Assembly (NCBI GenBank): GCA_035946735.1
Contig: DASYYZ010000130.1
Span: 1-64,000, forward strand
Length of the DNA: 64,000 nt
DNA from: Gp13-AA77 sp035946735
Lineage (GTDB): Bacteria; Acidobacteriota; Terriglobia; UBA7540
Direction: 5' to 3'
Below are positions 43,494-52,996 of this stretch, piece by piece. The position numbers and the translations under genes were made by a program. Each line of letters begins with the position of its first letter. Position 1 is the first letter of the stretch. The notes beneath the pieces were generated by a model. The model made no database searches, had not been told where the DNA came from, and was given only the letters and a program-made list of their open reading frames with translations.

Positions 43494-46193
43494 TCAGCGT
43501 GGCAGCTTTGCTTCTCCCACAATCACGAATTGCGTCCAAAGGCCGCTGGACGCGTCTGCCTTCTGCGAGCCGCCTACAAAGGCTTCGTATCCGCCCGGGT
43601 ACACCCCGTGCTCACCGCCTTCACCGACCAGGCTGAGGTCGCGTGGGCTCAGAGCAAACGTGACGTGCCGGGTTTCACCCGCGCCCAGATGAACGCGCTC
43701 GAATCCTTTGAGAGAGCGCGGGTGCCGGGCTGGAGGCGAGTCGTCCTTGGCGACGTACAGCTCGGCCACCTCGTCCCCTGCGACCGGCGAGGTGTTGCGC
43801 ACATCCACTTCGACCTGGAGAGGTGCACCGGCCTTCACCTCGGCCGGAGAAACCTTGAGATGGCTATAAGCGAAGCTCGAATAGCTAAGGCCATATCCAA
43901 AGCCGTAGAGAGGCTGCCCGGTGAAGTACCGGTAAGTGCGGTTGGTCATCGCGTAGTCCTCGAACGGTGGAAGCTGATCGAGAGAAGCATAAAACGTAAC
44001 CGGAAGTCTTCCAGCGGGATTGCTCGCGCCCGACAAAGTCTCGGCGATCGCCCTACCGCCTTCCTCGCCCGGGTACCACGCTTCGAGAATCGCTGCCGCG
44101 TGCTGCTGCGCCCACTGCACGGCCAGTGCGCTCCCGTTCATCAAGACCACCACCAGGGGCTTGCCCGTTCCGGCCAAGGCTTGGAGCAGATTGTCCTGTA
44201 CGAGCGGCAGGTCAATGTCGGTGCGGTCGCCGCCGTTGAAGCCTGCAACATGAACAGGCATCTCCTCACCCTCGAGCCCTGGCGAGAGACCCACGAAAGC
44301 CACAACCACGTCCGCCTCGCGTGCAATCTTCAGTGCCTGGTCCCGCAAGGCAGCGGCCGGTGGCTGCCAAAAGAGTGCGAGGCCCGCACCGAAAAGCCGG
44401 GCTGTATGGGTGTACTCCACACGCAGAGGATGCGGCCGAGCGTCCGCGAAATGTACCTCGAAGGCGGGCTCCTTCGGCTGCCAGCGATATTGGAAAAAGC
44501 TGCCTTCGGTCACTAGCTTGTCATCCAGATACGCAATGAAATTCTCGTGGTTGTCGCAAGGGTAGCAGCCGGGCACTTGGATACTGAACGTGTAGTCTCC
44601 CGGCGCCGGAGGCGTCAGCGTGCCGCTCCAGCGCACGGCGAAGCCTTGAGCGGGCACACCTGGAGCGGGCGAGGCGGCGTCCCAGTCAAATTGAATCTGG
44701 GGGTCCACGCGAGTTACCGCGGGTGCGCCGGAGAAGTCCAGATTGGCGAAGTACTCCGCTCTGAGGCCTGCCTCCGATCCTTCGCCCCCTTGGCGGAACA
44801 CGGTCCGCGGCACGGGCACCGGAAGCTCGGCCACGTAGGGGGATCCTTGCGCATAGAGCACATCCGCCTTGCCCGCGAACACCGCGCGCATGCCGTCGAC
44901 CGGGAGTACTGGCTGAGGGGGCGTGCCATTGTAGTTTCCTTCGAGCGCAGACAGCGACTCGGCGTTGGGTCCCACCACCGCGATCTTTCTCATCGTTGGC
45001 TTGAGCGGCAGAAAGCCTTCCTGATTTTTCAACAGCACGATGGATTCGCGCGCCGCCTGCAGAGCCAGTTCGCGGTGGCCTGCGGAATCGACCTCCGACA
45101 TCGGAATCCGGTTGAACGCCACCGCATCGGGAGGGTCAAACATCCCGAGCCGCATGCGCGCCGTAAACAGCCGCTTGAGGGCCTTGTCGATTTCGCTCAC
45201 TTTAATGATCCCGTCGTGAACTGCTTTGACCAGCGTCGCGTATTCATTGCCGCAGGTTGTATCCGTACCGGCGACCACGGCCGCGGCCGCGCCGTGCTCG
45301 TCGTCGGCTGTGAAATGATGCCCTGCTGTAATGTCACCTACAGCGCCGCAGTCGGAGGTGACGTAGCCTTGAAAGTTCCAGGCGTCGCGAAGGGTCTTCT
45401 GGAGCAGATAAGTGTTGGCGCAGGCGGGCTGGCCGTCGACGGCGTTGTAAGCGCACATTACCGAATCCGCGTGGCCGTCGCTTACGGTGGCGCGAAAGGC
45501 CGGCAGATAAGTGTCTTCCAGATCGTGCGGAGATGGGTTGACGTTAAACCCGTGACGCAGTGTCTCCGGCCCGCTGTGGACCGCGTAGTGCTTCGGGGTG
45601 GCGATCACCTTGAAGTACTTTGGATCGTCGCCTTGCAATCCGGTGACGAAAGCGACGCCCAATTTGGCAGTGAGAAACGGATCTTCGCCCAGCGTTTCCT
45701 GGCCTCGACCCCAGCGCGGATCGCGAAAGATGTTGATGTTCGGCGACCAGAAGTCGAGGCCGAAGTAGATACTGTGATTGTCGTCGCGCTGCGCCTGGTT
45801 GTACTTGGCTCGCGCCTCGTCGGCAATGCTCTCGCCCTCCTGATGGATCAAGGTGGCATCCCAGGTGGCCGCCATGCCGATGGCCTGCGGAAACACAGTG
45901 GCGTAGCCGGAGCGCGCCACGCCGTGCAGCGCCTCGCTCCACCAGTCATAGGCGGGAATACCGAGCCTGGGAATGGCCGGGGCCGTGTGCTGCATCTGAA
46001 GCACTTTCTCTTCGAGCGTCATGCGCGACACCAAGTCACTCACACGCCGGTCGACGGGCAGCGACGGATCGCGGTACGACGTGCTGGCCGCGCCGGAAGA
46101 CTGCGCGCTGTTTTGGGCTCCAATCGGCCGAATCAGAATGGCGGCAAAGGCGACCGCAATCAGGCATCGGACGAGAACACCGAGGTTTCGCAT
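43494..46193 (-). CDS. Secreted GH3 glycoside hydrolase with PA14 insert (beta-xylosidase-like)
   Basis: Predicted 899-residue exported enzyme with signal peptide (CLIAVAFAAILIRPIGA). The GH3 N-domain has RMTLEEKVLQMQ, DWWSEALHGVAR and the nucleophile region YVTSDCGAVGDI, where Asp lies in SDCGAV as in xylosidase-type members rather than the SDW of beta-glucosidases. A PA14 domain is inserted around residues 480-620 (GLRAEYFANLDFSGAPAVTR, LTPPAPGDYTFSIQ). The C-terminal domain ends with fibronectin-like DEVAELYVAKDDS. It probably hydrolyses xylo-oligosaccharides in the periplasm or outside. It is divergent from the ROK kinase gene. Confidence 0.88.
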   Translation of the reverse strand: MRNLGVLVRCLIAVAFAAILIRPIGAQNSAQSSGAASTSYRDPSLPVDRRVSDLVSRMTLEEKVLQMQHTAPAIPRLGIPAYDWWSEALHGVARSGYATVFPQAIGMAATWDATLIHQEGESIADEARAKYNQAQRDDNHSIYFGLDFWSPNINIFRDPRWGRGQETLGEDPFLTAKLGVAFVTGLQGDDPKYFKVIATPKHYAVHSGPETLRHGFNVNPSPHDLEDTYLPAFRATVSDGHADSVMCAYNAVDGQPACANTYLLQKTLRDAWNFQGYVTSDCGAVGDITAGHHFTADDEHGAAAAVVAGTDTTCGNEYATLVKAVHDGIIKVSEIDKALKRLFTARMRLGMFDPPDAVAFNRIPMSEVDSAGHRELALQAARESIVLLKNQEGFLPLKPTMRKIAVVGPNAESLSALEGNYNGTPPQPVLPVDGMRAVFAGKADVLYAQGSPYVAELPVPVPRTVFRQGGEGSEAGLRAEYFANLDFSGAPAVTRVDPQIQFDWDAASPAPGVPAQGFAVRWSGTLTPPAPGDYTFSIQVPGCYPCDNHENFIAYLDDKLVTEGSFFQYRWQPKEPAFEVHFADARPHPLRVEYTHTARLFGAGLALFWQPPAAALRDQALKIAREADVVVAFVGLSPGLEGEEMPVHVAGFNGGDRTDIDLPLVQDNLLQALAGTGKPLVVVLMNGSALAVQWAQQHAAAILEAWYPGEEGGRAIAETLSGASNPAGRLPVTFYASLDQLPPFEDYAMTNRTYRYFTGQPLYGFGYGLSYSSFAYSHLKVSPAEVKAGAPLQVEVDVRNTSPVAGDEVAELYVAKDDSPPARHPRSLKGFERVHLGAGETRHVTFALSPRDLSLVGEGGEHGVYPGGYEAFVGGSQKADASSGLWTQFVIVGEAKLPR

Positions 46194-46355
46194 GGTGGTG
46201 ACAAGATATCCGCAGGTGATGGCTCAAATCAACTCATCCTCGGCGTCGGGACAAAGCTCGCAGCCGGCGAAGGCCGCCCCGACTCCCGATGGTATATTCT
46301 GATCCTTGTGAAAGGCTGAAGCAGTCTGTCAGCGCGTGCGACGGAGCAGAACCCA

Positions 46356-47348
46356 ATGCGGCCATTGATCATCGGGATCGATGTTGGCGGGACGAAAGTG
46401 GCAGGCGGTCTGGTTACCGGCAAAGGCCGGCTGGTGAACTCACTCCAGGTTCCTACGCGCGCCGCTCAGGGATTTGAGGCGAGCTTTGGCCAGGTCAATC
46501 TGGTGATCGAGCGGCTGATCCGCCGCGCCGGAGGCCAGGAAAACGTCCAGGGCATAGGACTCTGCGCGCCCGGACCCTTGGACACCAAGAATGGCGTGAT
46601 CTTGAATGCACCCAATATCGCCGGATGGCGCAAGATTCCGCTGCGCGCAAAGCTCGGAGAGCGATTCGGGTTGCCGATCGAGGTGGAGAACGATGCCAAC
46701 GCCGCCGGCCTGGCCGAGGTTCTGTTTGGCGCCGCTACCGGTTACCGGCATGTGTTTTACGTAACGGTCTCCACCGGCATCGGAACCGGGATCATCATCA
46801 ATCGCCGTATTTATCACGGCAAGAACGGCGCAGCCGGCGAAGGCGGGCACGTCGCCATCGATCTCCGGAGCAAATACCGATGCGGCTGCGGAGCGCTCGG
46901 ACACATCGAGGCCCTTGCGTCCGGTCCGGCCATGACGCGACGCGCGCGCGTGAAGCTCGAGGAAGAGCACACCACTGCGAGCCGCTTGCGCGAGCTCACT
47001 CACGGCAATCTGAGTCTCATCACTCCGGAGATGATCGAGAAAGCTGCCAAAGCGGGCGATGCCGTGGCCAAGGCCGTCATCGAGCGGACCGGATTTTACC
47101 TGGGAGTGTGGCTCGCCGGAATGATCACTCTGCTCGATCCGGAGGCGATTGTGATGGGCGGCGGCGTATCCCGGATTGGCAAGCCGCTGTTTGATATCAT
47201 TCGCAAAACCATTTTGCGCTACACCATGAATCCCGGTCTCGCTGCCCACACGCCGCTGCTGCCGGCCAAGCTCGAGAAGCTCGTGGGCGTGCTGGGCGCC
47301 GCCAGTCTGCTTCTGCCGGCCAGCGAAGAGGTGGAGCACGCGTTTTAG
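46356..47348 (+). CDS. ROK family sugar kinase (glucokinase-like)
   Basis: Predicted 330-residue cytoplasmic sugar kinase. The ATP-binding phosphate 1 loop is GIDVGGTKVAGGLV, the catalytic Asp is in VENDANAAGLAEV, and the family zinc site reads YRCGCGALGHIEALASG. Ends normally for ROK kinases. It starts a plus-strand run with a deazaflavin-type protein and a ROK-like protein and is divergent from the GH3 gene, so it may phosphorylate the released sugar, though the sugar is unknown. Confidence 0.88.
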   Translation: MRPLIIGIDVGGTKVAGGLVTGKGRLVNSLQVPTRAAQGFEASFGQVNLVIERLIRRAGGQENVQGIGLCAPGPLDTKNGVILNAPNIAGWRKIPLRAKLGERFGLPIEVENDANAAGLAEVLFGAATGYRHVFYVTVSTGIGTGIIINRRIYHGKNGAAGEGGHVAIDLRSKYRCGCGALGHIEALASGPAMTRRARVKLEEEHTTASRLRELTHGNLSLITPEMIEKAAKAGDAVAKAVIERTGFYLGVWLAGMITLLDPEAIVMGGGVSRIGKPLFDIIRKTILRYTMNPGLAAHTPLLPAKLEKLVGVLGAASLLLPASEEVEHAF

Positions 47349-47363
47349 GGCGCGGTCGAATCG

Positions 47364-47756
47364 GTGCAAGACGACTTCTTAACACGATTGAAACGCGTAG
47401 CAAGCAGGCAGACGTTGGGCCTGACGCACTACGGCAGGAAGAGCGGGAAGCCGCACCAGGTGACGATCTGGTTCGCGGTACACGGCGCCAAAGTCTATCT
47501 CGGAACCACGAAAGTGAATCGCCACTGGGTGCGCAATGTGCAGAAGACACCCCAGATCAAATTGTCGATCGGCGGTGAGAGCTTTGAAGGCACCGCACGG
47601 TTCCTCAGTGATCGCGCGGAGAGTAAGCGCGCCCAGTCGTTTATAGGACGAAAATACTGGATGTTCAGCCCGGTCCTCCTGGTCGGGAAAATTCTCATGT
47701 CGATGGGCATCATGCGTGATGCGAGTGGATTTTTCGAGGTCACTCTGACGGGGTAA
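47364..47756 (+). CDS. Deazaflavin-dependent nitroreductase-like protein
   Basis: Predicted 130-residue protein with a split-barrel (PNPOx-like) fold of the F420H2-dependent family. Visible strands are TLGLTHYGRKSGKPHQVTIW, VYLGTTKVNRHWVRNV and IKLSIGGESFEGTARFL. Relatives reduce quinones or nitro compounds with F420H2, but a flavin-binding or cofactor-less role is possible since no F420 genes are in view. The start is GTG 47364, 16 bp after the ROK kinase stop, so co-transcription is likely. Confidence 0.72.
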   Translation: MQDDFLTRLKRVASRQTLGLTHYGRKSGKPHQVTIWFAVHGAKVYLGTTKVNRHWVRNVQKTPQIKLSIGGESFEGTARFLSDRAESKRAQSFIGRKYWMFSPVLLVGKILMSMGIMRDASGFFEVTLTG

Positions 47757-47763
47757 ATGCGCG

Positions 47764-49164
47764 ATGAAAGATCTAGCCGATCTCGGCAAGCCGCGAATTG
47801 TGCCGCCCCTTCACCAGCACTTCCGCCCGGCGGTTCTGGCGAACCATGCTTACCTCAAGGCTGTTCGCGGTTCCGGCCGGGAGGTTCCGCTTGCGATTGG
47901 CTTGGAGCGTCACGAAGGCCATTTCTCCGTTTACAGAACGCGGTGCTTTGAAGAAGGGTCCGATCTGGCGCCGCTGAACCTTCCCTATGCCGAGCGTCTT
48001 GTCAAGATGCTGCTGTGGCAGCGCGGCGGCTGGAGAATAGTGGTGGGGGGACCGCGAAGCGTCGGCGAGCATATCCGCCAAGTGTACTCCGGCACCGGCG
48101 CGCGGGCCTTCGATGTGGACTTCATGGCGGGCGTCTACGAGCACCCGTTCGCAGTGGAGATCACCGACGCCGGGCAGATTCCGCCGGCCTCCGAAGGGAC
48201 CATCGCTCTTGGTGGACACCTGGAAGGCTGCCGCCTCGGCTTCGACCTGGGCGCCACGGACCGGAAAGTAGCGGCAGTGCTCGATGGCCGCGCTGTGTTT
48301 ACGGAAGAAGTTGTGTGGGATCCCAGAAACGCTCCCGATCCCCAGTACCACTTCGATCAGATTATGTCGGCGCTACGTTCTGGCGCCGCGCACCTGCCGC
48401 GTGTCGACGCTATCGGTGGCAGCGCCGCGGGCGTCTACATCAACAGCAGGCCGCGGGCCGCGTCGCTCTATCGGGCAGTCCCCAAGGAACTGTTCGACAC
48501 CAAGATCGACAGCCTCTACCGCGACCTGAAACACGGCTGGGGTGACATTCCGTTTGAAGTGGTGAATGACGGAGAGGTGACGGCGCTCGCGGGCGCCATG
48601 AGTTTGCAGGACAACGCCGTGCTCGGCATCGCACTCGGATCGAGCCAGGCCGGAGGATACGTCACCGAAAGCGGCGAAATTACAACCTGGCTGAACGAAC
48701 TCGCCTTCTGCCCTGTAGACTACTATCCCGATGCGCCGGTGGACGAGTGGTCAGGCGACGCCGGCTGCGGGGCGCAGTACTTCTCCCAGCAGGCAGTGTT
48801 CAGGTTGGCGATTGAAGCGGGGATCGAACTGGATTCGTCGCTGGGTGCGGCGGAAAAGCTCAAGTCAGTCCAGGAAGGGTTACGCTCCGGCGACGAGCGC
48901 GCGCACCGGATCTTCGAAACCATCGGCTGCTACGCCGGCTACGGCGTCGCGCATTACGCGGACTTCTACACGCTGCGCCACGTGCTGATCCTTGGCCGCG
49001 TGACGTCCGGTGAGGGCGGCAGCATCATTCTGAAACGAGCGCAAGAGGTGTTGCGCGCGGAGTTCCCGGGCCTGGCTGAAACCATCGGCTTGCATTTGCC
49101 TGACGAATCGAGCCGCCGCGTCGGCCAAGCGGTCGCCGCCGCCAGTTTGCCAGCGCTGAAGTGA
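47764..49164 (+). CDS. ROK-like protein with a long N-terminal extension
   Basis: Predicted 466-residue protein. The middle and C-terminal parts look like a ROK/ASKHA fold, with RLGFDLGATDRKVAAVLDG (phosphate-1-like loop), VVNDGEVTALAGAM (Asp in the catalytic position) and LGIALGSSQAGGYV. The first ~155 residues are unusual and contain EHIRQVYSGTGARAFDVDF. The family zinc motif is not evident. At 466 residues it is well above the usual 300-330. The start is 7 bp from the preceding stop. It may be a kinase of a sugar or a regulator; function undetermined. Confidence 0.65.
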   Translation: MKDLADLGKPRIVPPLHQHFRPAVLANHAYLKAVRGSGREVPLAIGLERHEGHFSVYRTRCFEEGSDLAPLNLPYAERLVKMLLWQRGGWRIVVGGPRSVGEHIRQVYSGTGARAFDVDFMAGVYEHPFAVEITDAGQIPPASEGTIALGGHLEGCRLGFDLGATDRKVAAVLDGRAVFTEEVVWDPRNAPDPQYHFDQIMSALRSGAAHLPRVDAIGGSAAGVYINSRPRAASLYRAVPKELFDTKIDSLYRDLKHGWGDIPFEVVNDGEVTALAGAMSLQDNAVLGIALGSSQAGGYVTESGEITTWLNELAFCPVDYYPDAPVDEWSGDAGCGAQYFSQQAVFRLAIEAGIELDSSLGAAEKLKSVQEGLRSGDERAHRIFETIGCYAGYGVAHYADFYTLRHVLILGRVTSGEGGSIILKRAQEVLRAEFPGLAETIGLHLPDESSRRVGQAVAAASLPALK

Positions 49165-49218
49165 ATTCGCGCAGTGGGCGGCTTTCGAACCAAATCTGCG
49201 TAATGCGCGGATTCCCAC

Positions 49219-50193
49219 TTAGTAGGACCACGCCGTCGGCTGGCGGTCCCAGCGATGCTTGCGCAGCTCGGCGTAAAGGCCGGGGTCGAGCGGCCCGGCG
49301 TCGCTCGCGGCGAGATTCGATTCCGCGTTGCGCGGCTTACGCATGCCCGGGATGATCGTGCTGACCGTGGGGTTCATCAGAATGAAACGCAAGGCCATCT
49401 CGGGCAACCTCATGCCGGCTGGCACCAGCGGCTTTAGCTGTTCCACCCGGTCGAGGGTGGCGTTGAGATTCTCGGGAACGAAGTAGAGGTTTCGCCAGTC
49501 GCCCGGTGGCCACGTGCTCTGCTTGGTCAAGGCGCCCGTGAGCGAGCCTTCGTCGAAAGGTACGCGCGCAATGACAGCGAGGTCTTTTTCAGCGCAGGCG
49601 GGGAAAAGCGCGTCCTCCGGATTCTGATCGAAGATGTTGTAGATTACTTGCACAGCGTCCACCAGGCCCTCCCGTACGGCGCGCACGCCGTTCCAGGGTT
49701 CCCAGCGGTTCAGGCTGATCCCGACGGCGCGGATCAGGCCTTGGGTCTTGAGCGCTGACAGCTTCTTAACCCAACGATCGTCTTCTACCCAGGAGTCTTC
49801 CCAGGTGTGGAACTGGATTAAATCGAGAGATTGCGCTCCAAGGTTCCGCAGGCTGATCTCCACGCATTGCTGGATGTAGTCAGGCGGAAAACAGTCGTCG
49901 ATCGTGAACTCGCGACGGCTTGGCCAGCGTAAACTCTTGGGCGGAATCTTGCTGGCCACGTAAAGTCGCTTGCCAGGATTGGCGTTGAGCAATCGGCCGA
50001 GCAACTGTTCGCTGCGACCATCCCCGTACGCGAGCGCCGTGTCGAAGAAATTGCAACCCCGGTCCACGGCGAGCTGGAGCGACTCAAGCGACTCCTGGTC
50101 GTCAGAGCCGGTCCAGCCGCCCATGCCCCACATGCCGTATCCAATCTCGCTGACGCTCCAACCGGTACGTCCGAATCTGCGATATTTCACCAA
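49219..50193 (-). CDS. Aldo/keto reductase
   Basis: Predicted 324-residue NADPH-dependent TIM-barrel oxidoreductase. Hallmarks are RFGRTGWSVSEIGYGMWGMG, FFDTALAYGDGRSEQLLG (Asp and Tyr of the catalytic tetrad), LYVASKIPPK (Lys) and LDLIQFHTWEDSW (His). The C-terminal cofactor segment reads NPTVSTIIPGMRKPRNAESN. No signal peptide. Substrate unknown. It is convergent with the ROK-like gene and may belong to the local sugar metabolism. Confidence 0.88.
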   Translation of the reverse strand: MVKYRRFGRTGWSVSEIGYGMWGMGGWTGSDDQESLESLQLAVDRGCNFFDTALAYGDGRSEQLLGRLLNANPGKRLYVASKIPPKSLRWPSRREFTIDDCFPPDYIQQCVEISLRNLGAQSLDLIQFHTWEDSWVEDDRWVKKLSALKTQGLIRAVGISLNRWEPWNGVRAVREGLVDAVQVIYNIFDQNPEDALFPACAEKDLAVIARVPFDEGSLTGALTKQSTWPPGDWRNLYFVPENLNATLDRVEQLKPLVPAGMRLPEMALRFILMNPTVSTIIPGMRKPRNAESNLAASDAGPLDPGLYAELRKHRWDRQPTAWSY

Positions 50194-50457
50194 TTCACCT
50201 CTCGATTAACGCTTCCCCAGACGCCGCCTTGGGAATCAGAACGCGGCGCCGCGGTCATGGTGCCGCGGGTGCACGGCTGAATTTTACCCGATGCCCGAAT
50301 GGATAGGGTAGGGGCGTGTCAGCCCAGCCTTCAGCAGGCACAGATTCAAACTCTCGGCCATCGCGAGCGGCCACGGACGCCCCGGCGCTGAAGGTCAACG
50401 CAACGATTGAAGTTTGAGGGCTGATGGCGCAAGATCAAGAGAAGAACACCGATTATC

Positions 50458-51399
50458 ATGCCGTTACGAGTCTTCAAGCCGCTCGCTTGTGTTTTGGTCC
50501 TGCTTCTCGGGTCAACCGTGCCTTACCGGCCTCAGGGCGCACCCGCTCCGTCTAAGCAAGCGCCGACTGCACAAACAAAGTCCCTGGTGAAACTCTGGGT
50601 GCTCGCCGAGGGCCACGGCCGCAAACTTGTTCTTGACTTGACTGCCAGTGATTTCCAACTCTCCGTTGACGGCCAGCCTCAGCGCGTGGCGTATTTTGCC
50701 GAACGGTCGCCCGAGCCGCTTGCGCTCGGCGTCCTCATCGAAAATAGTCTGAATCGGACCTACGAGCCTGAGACGTCCGATTGGCGGCCGTATTTAAGCC
50801 TGCTTCGAAAGCTTCTGCGGCCGGGCGATAAAGCTTTCGTGGCAAGTTTCGGCGAGAAGGCGCAGCTCCGTGGCGAATTCACAAATGAACTGCCGAAACT
50901 CGACCGGGCGTTGCAGGACGTGTTCACCGGGAAGCCTCCGGACGACAACCCTGCGCTGTATGATTCCATCGTCACGCTCTGCGCTGAGCGCTTCCAGGGT
51001 GAACCCGGCCATCGGGCGCTGCTGGTGGTGTCGGATTCTGCGGACTCTGGCAGTTATCACAGCCAGTTTCAGACACTGGAAGCGATTGAGCGCAACGGAA
51101 TCACAGTCTTCACGCTGCTGCCTTGGGTGGACCGCGACGGCCAGCCGCCTGTCGGAGACCTCAGGTTCGCGCGATTCTTTGCCAACGAGACCGGCGGTCA
51201 GTTTTTTATGGCTTTCGATCACAAGGCACTGGGAAAAGACCTTGACGGCGTGGCTGCCGCTCTGGCTTATACCTATACGCTGGGATTTGTCCCGAGCAGC
51301 GGAGTACGTGACGGGCGCTACCACTCCGTTCACGTCAAGTGCTCGCGGGCCGGGGTCAGGCTCTACGCCAGCAAGGGATATTACACTCCCGGAAGGTGA
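50458..51399 (+). CDS. VWFA-related protein of the acidobacterial type, secreted
   Basis: Predicted 313-residue exported protein of the VWFA-related acidobacterial domain family (TIGR03436-like). A signal peptide covers the first ~25 residues (PLACVLVLLLGSTVPYRPQG). The strand segments VLDLTASDFQLSVDGQPQRV, FAERSPEPLALGVLIENS and RALLVVSDSADSGSYHSQFQ mark the fold. The usual metal site DxSxS is degenerate here (ENSLN), so divalent metal binding is doubtful. The family is unusually expanded in Acidobacteriota; function unknown. Confidence 0.85.
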   Translation: MPLRVFKPLACVLVLLLGSTVPYRPQGAPAPSKQAPTAQTKSLVKLWVLAEGHGRKLVLDLTASDFQLSVDGQPQRVAYFAERSPEPLALGVLIENSLNRTYEPETSDWRPYLSLLRKLLRPGDKAFVASFGEKAQLRGEFTNELPKLDRALQDVFTGKPPDDNPALYDSIVTLCAERFQGEPGHRALLVVSDSADSGSYHSQFQTLEAIERNGITVFTLLPWVDRDGQPPVGDLRFARFFANETGGQFFMAFDHKALGKDLDGVAAALAYTYTLGFVPSSGVRDGRYHSVHVKCSRAGVRLYASKGYYTPGR

Positions 51400-51428
51400 C
51401 TCCGGATTCAGGGCCCCGGCAGCCAGAT

Positions 51429-51668
51429 TCAGGTTGAATCCCGTGCGGATGCCGCCTTGGCATGAATCCAATACAGAGTCAGCGAGAACGCCACGGCGCC
51501 GACGATTCCTGCACTCAGAAAACCGCACCACAACGCCGCAGAACGGGCAGCCGATTCGTGTGCGAATGCCTTCCAAGTGGTGTAGAAGTTGACGGTGATG
51601 ATGAAAGCCGCCAGAAATGCGAGCGCTGCCACCAGCAGCGAGATCATCAGCCTTTTCGCTATCCGCAT
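51429..51668 (-). CDS. Small two-TM membrane protein
   Basis: A 79-residue protein with two membrane helices (LLVAALAFLAAFIITVNFY and FLSAGIVGAVAFSLTLYWI). The frame opens at 51788, inside the aldo/keto reductase gene; ATG 51668 is used because GGAGA lies upstream and the extra residues are arginine-rich. Function unknown. It follows the Tat-exported aldo/keto reductase gene on the same strand. Confidence 0.55.
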   Translation of the reverse strand: MRIAKRLMISLLVAALAFLAAFIITVNFYTTWKAFAHESAARSAALWCGFLSAGIVGAVAFSLTLYWIHAKAASARDST

Positions 51669-51744
51669 CTGATCCCGTCTCCGCTCGGAGCGCCTGCGTT
51701 TCGTACTCCTGGCTTCTTGCCTTCTGACTTCCTGTTTTCCCGGC

Positions 51745-52752
51745 TCATCCCAACCACTTCGGGTTCTGGGCCGTGCCATCGAAATCACTTGTGGTCTTGA
51801 AGGGCTCGTACCTGCCAGTCAGAGCCGCCATTCGGGTTTTCCCCAACAAGGCTGCGACCTCTGCCGAGCTCATGGGCTTAAAGGTTCGCGCGGCCTCAAG
51901 AGCCTGATTCACGCGTTCCACACTCTCGCACCCGTTAATGACCACCGAAGTCGGCAGGCTGAGGGCGTAACGCAGGCACTCGATCGGTGTCACCACGCCG
52001 GCCTTAAGCACGTTGCCATCGCCCATCGGCTTCATGCCCAGCACCCCGATGCCCTGCTCGACCAGTTTTGGCACCACTTGATGCGTGAAGCTGCGGAAGT
52101 GCGCGTCCATTACATTGAGCGGCATCTGGCAGGCGTCAAAGTGGAACTGGTGCGCCGCAGCCTCTTCCAGCATGCGCAGGTGAACCAGCGGGTCCTTGTG
52201 CCCTGTGAATCCGATGTAGCGAATCTTGCCCGCTTGTTTGGCGGCCATCACTGCCTCGTGCGCGCCGCCGGCAGCGAAGTAGCGGTCGGGATCTTCCAGG
52301 CGGATGTTTTCGTGATACTGGATCAGATCAATGTGGTCGGTCTGCAGGCGCTCGAGCGACTCATCGATCTGCCTGGCCGCAGACTCCCTGGTCCGGCCGT
52401 CATACTTGGTCATCAGAAAAACTTTCTGGCGGTACCCGTCGCGCAGCGCCTGACCCATGCGGCGTTCGCTTTCGCCTCCGTTGTAGTCCCAGCAGTTGTC
52501 CATGAAAGTGATGCCATGGTCGATGGCCGTGCGGATGATGCGAGTGCTCTCTTGCGGGTCTGACTGCATGCCGATGTGATACCCGCCCAGACCGATGGCG
52601 GATACCTTCTCGCCGGTCTTGCCCAGCGTCCGGTAGATCATGCCGCTGCCCGCCGGCGTAGCACCGGCCTGCCCGCTCGATTCTGCTTCCGCCGGAATAC
52701 CACCGGCTACGGCCAGCCCTGCCATTGCACCGAGAACGTCTCGTCTATTCAT
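51745..52752 (-). CDS. Tat-exported aldo/keto reductase-like protein
   Basis: Predicted 335-residue TIM-barrel protein. Its N-terminus has a twin-arginine signal (MNRRDVLGAMAGLAVAGGIP), uncommon for NADPH enzymes and suggesting periplasmic location. Barrel marks are LGKTGEKVSAIGLGGYHIGM, FMDNCWDYNGGESERRMGQ (Asp/Tyr), LMTKYDGR (Lys) and DLIQYHENI (His). A Tat-exported enzyme would have to bind its cofactor before export. The frame opens at 52791; ATG 52752 follows GGAGG and starts at the signal. Function undetermined. Confidence 0.8.
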   Translation of the reverse strand: MNRRDVLGAMAGLAVAGGIPAEAESSGQAGATPAGSGMIYRTLGKTGEKVSAIGLGGYHIGMQSDPQESTRIIRTAIDHGITFMDNCWDYNGGESERRMGQALRDGYRQKVFLMTKYDGRTRESAARQIDESLERLQTDHIDLIQYHENIRLEDPDRYFAAGGAHEAVMAAKQAGKIRYIGFTGHKDPLVHLRMLEEAAAHQFHFDACQMPLNVMDAHFRSFTHQVVPKLVEQGIGVLGMKPMGDGNVLKAGVVTPIECLRYALSLPTSVVINGCESVERVNQALEAARTFKPMSSAEVAALLGKTRMAALTGRYEPFKTTSDFDGTAQNPKWLG

Positions 52753-52930
52753 GTCCGCCTCCTCTGCCTCCGAATCATTTCCGCATTTCATGTAAGGATA
52801 GATTAACTGCGCACCGTCTGCGATACAAATGACTTCTGCTTGGAACTCTGATTCTCAATGTCCTGTCGCCTCTTAGGACGGGCACCTGACGGATGGCCAC
52901 TCTCGCGGTGGGCCGAAGATCAAATATGGC

Positions 52931-52959
52931 TTGACCAAATTGTATATTTCCCTCATACT
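52931..52959 (+). promoter_or_regulatory. Candidate promoter for the PIN-domain gene pair
   Basis: TTGACC at 52931-52936 is followed, 17 bp later, by CATACT at 52954-52959. A short inverted repeat ACCAA/TTGGT (52934-52938, 52959-52963) spans the promoter and could be an operator for self-repression; both signals are weak. Confidence 0.4.
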
Positions 52960-52996
52960 TGGTAATTGATGTAACTACTTCCTAGAGGCACAACCT

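Noticed and set aside
43494..46193. Beta-glucosidase assignment for the GH3 protein
   Set aside because: The nucleophile segment reads SDCGAV, as in xylosidase-type members, rather than the SDW usual in beta-glucosidases; substrate remains open.
44547..46319. A 590-codon plus-strand frame antisense to the GH3 gene
   Set aside because: It is the complementary shadow of a well-supported gene and has no recognisable domain.
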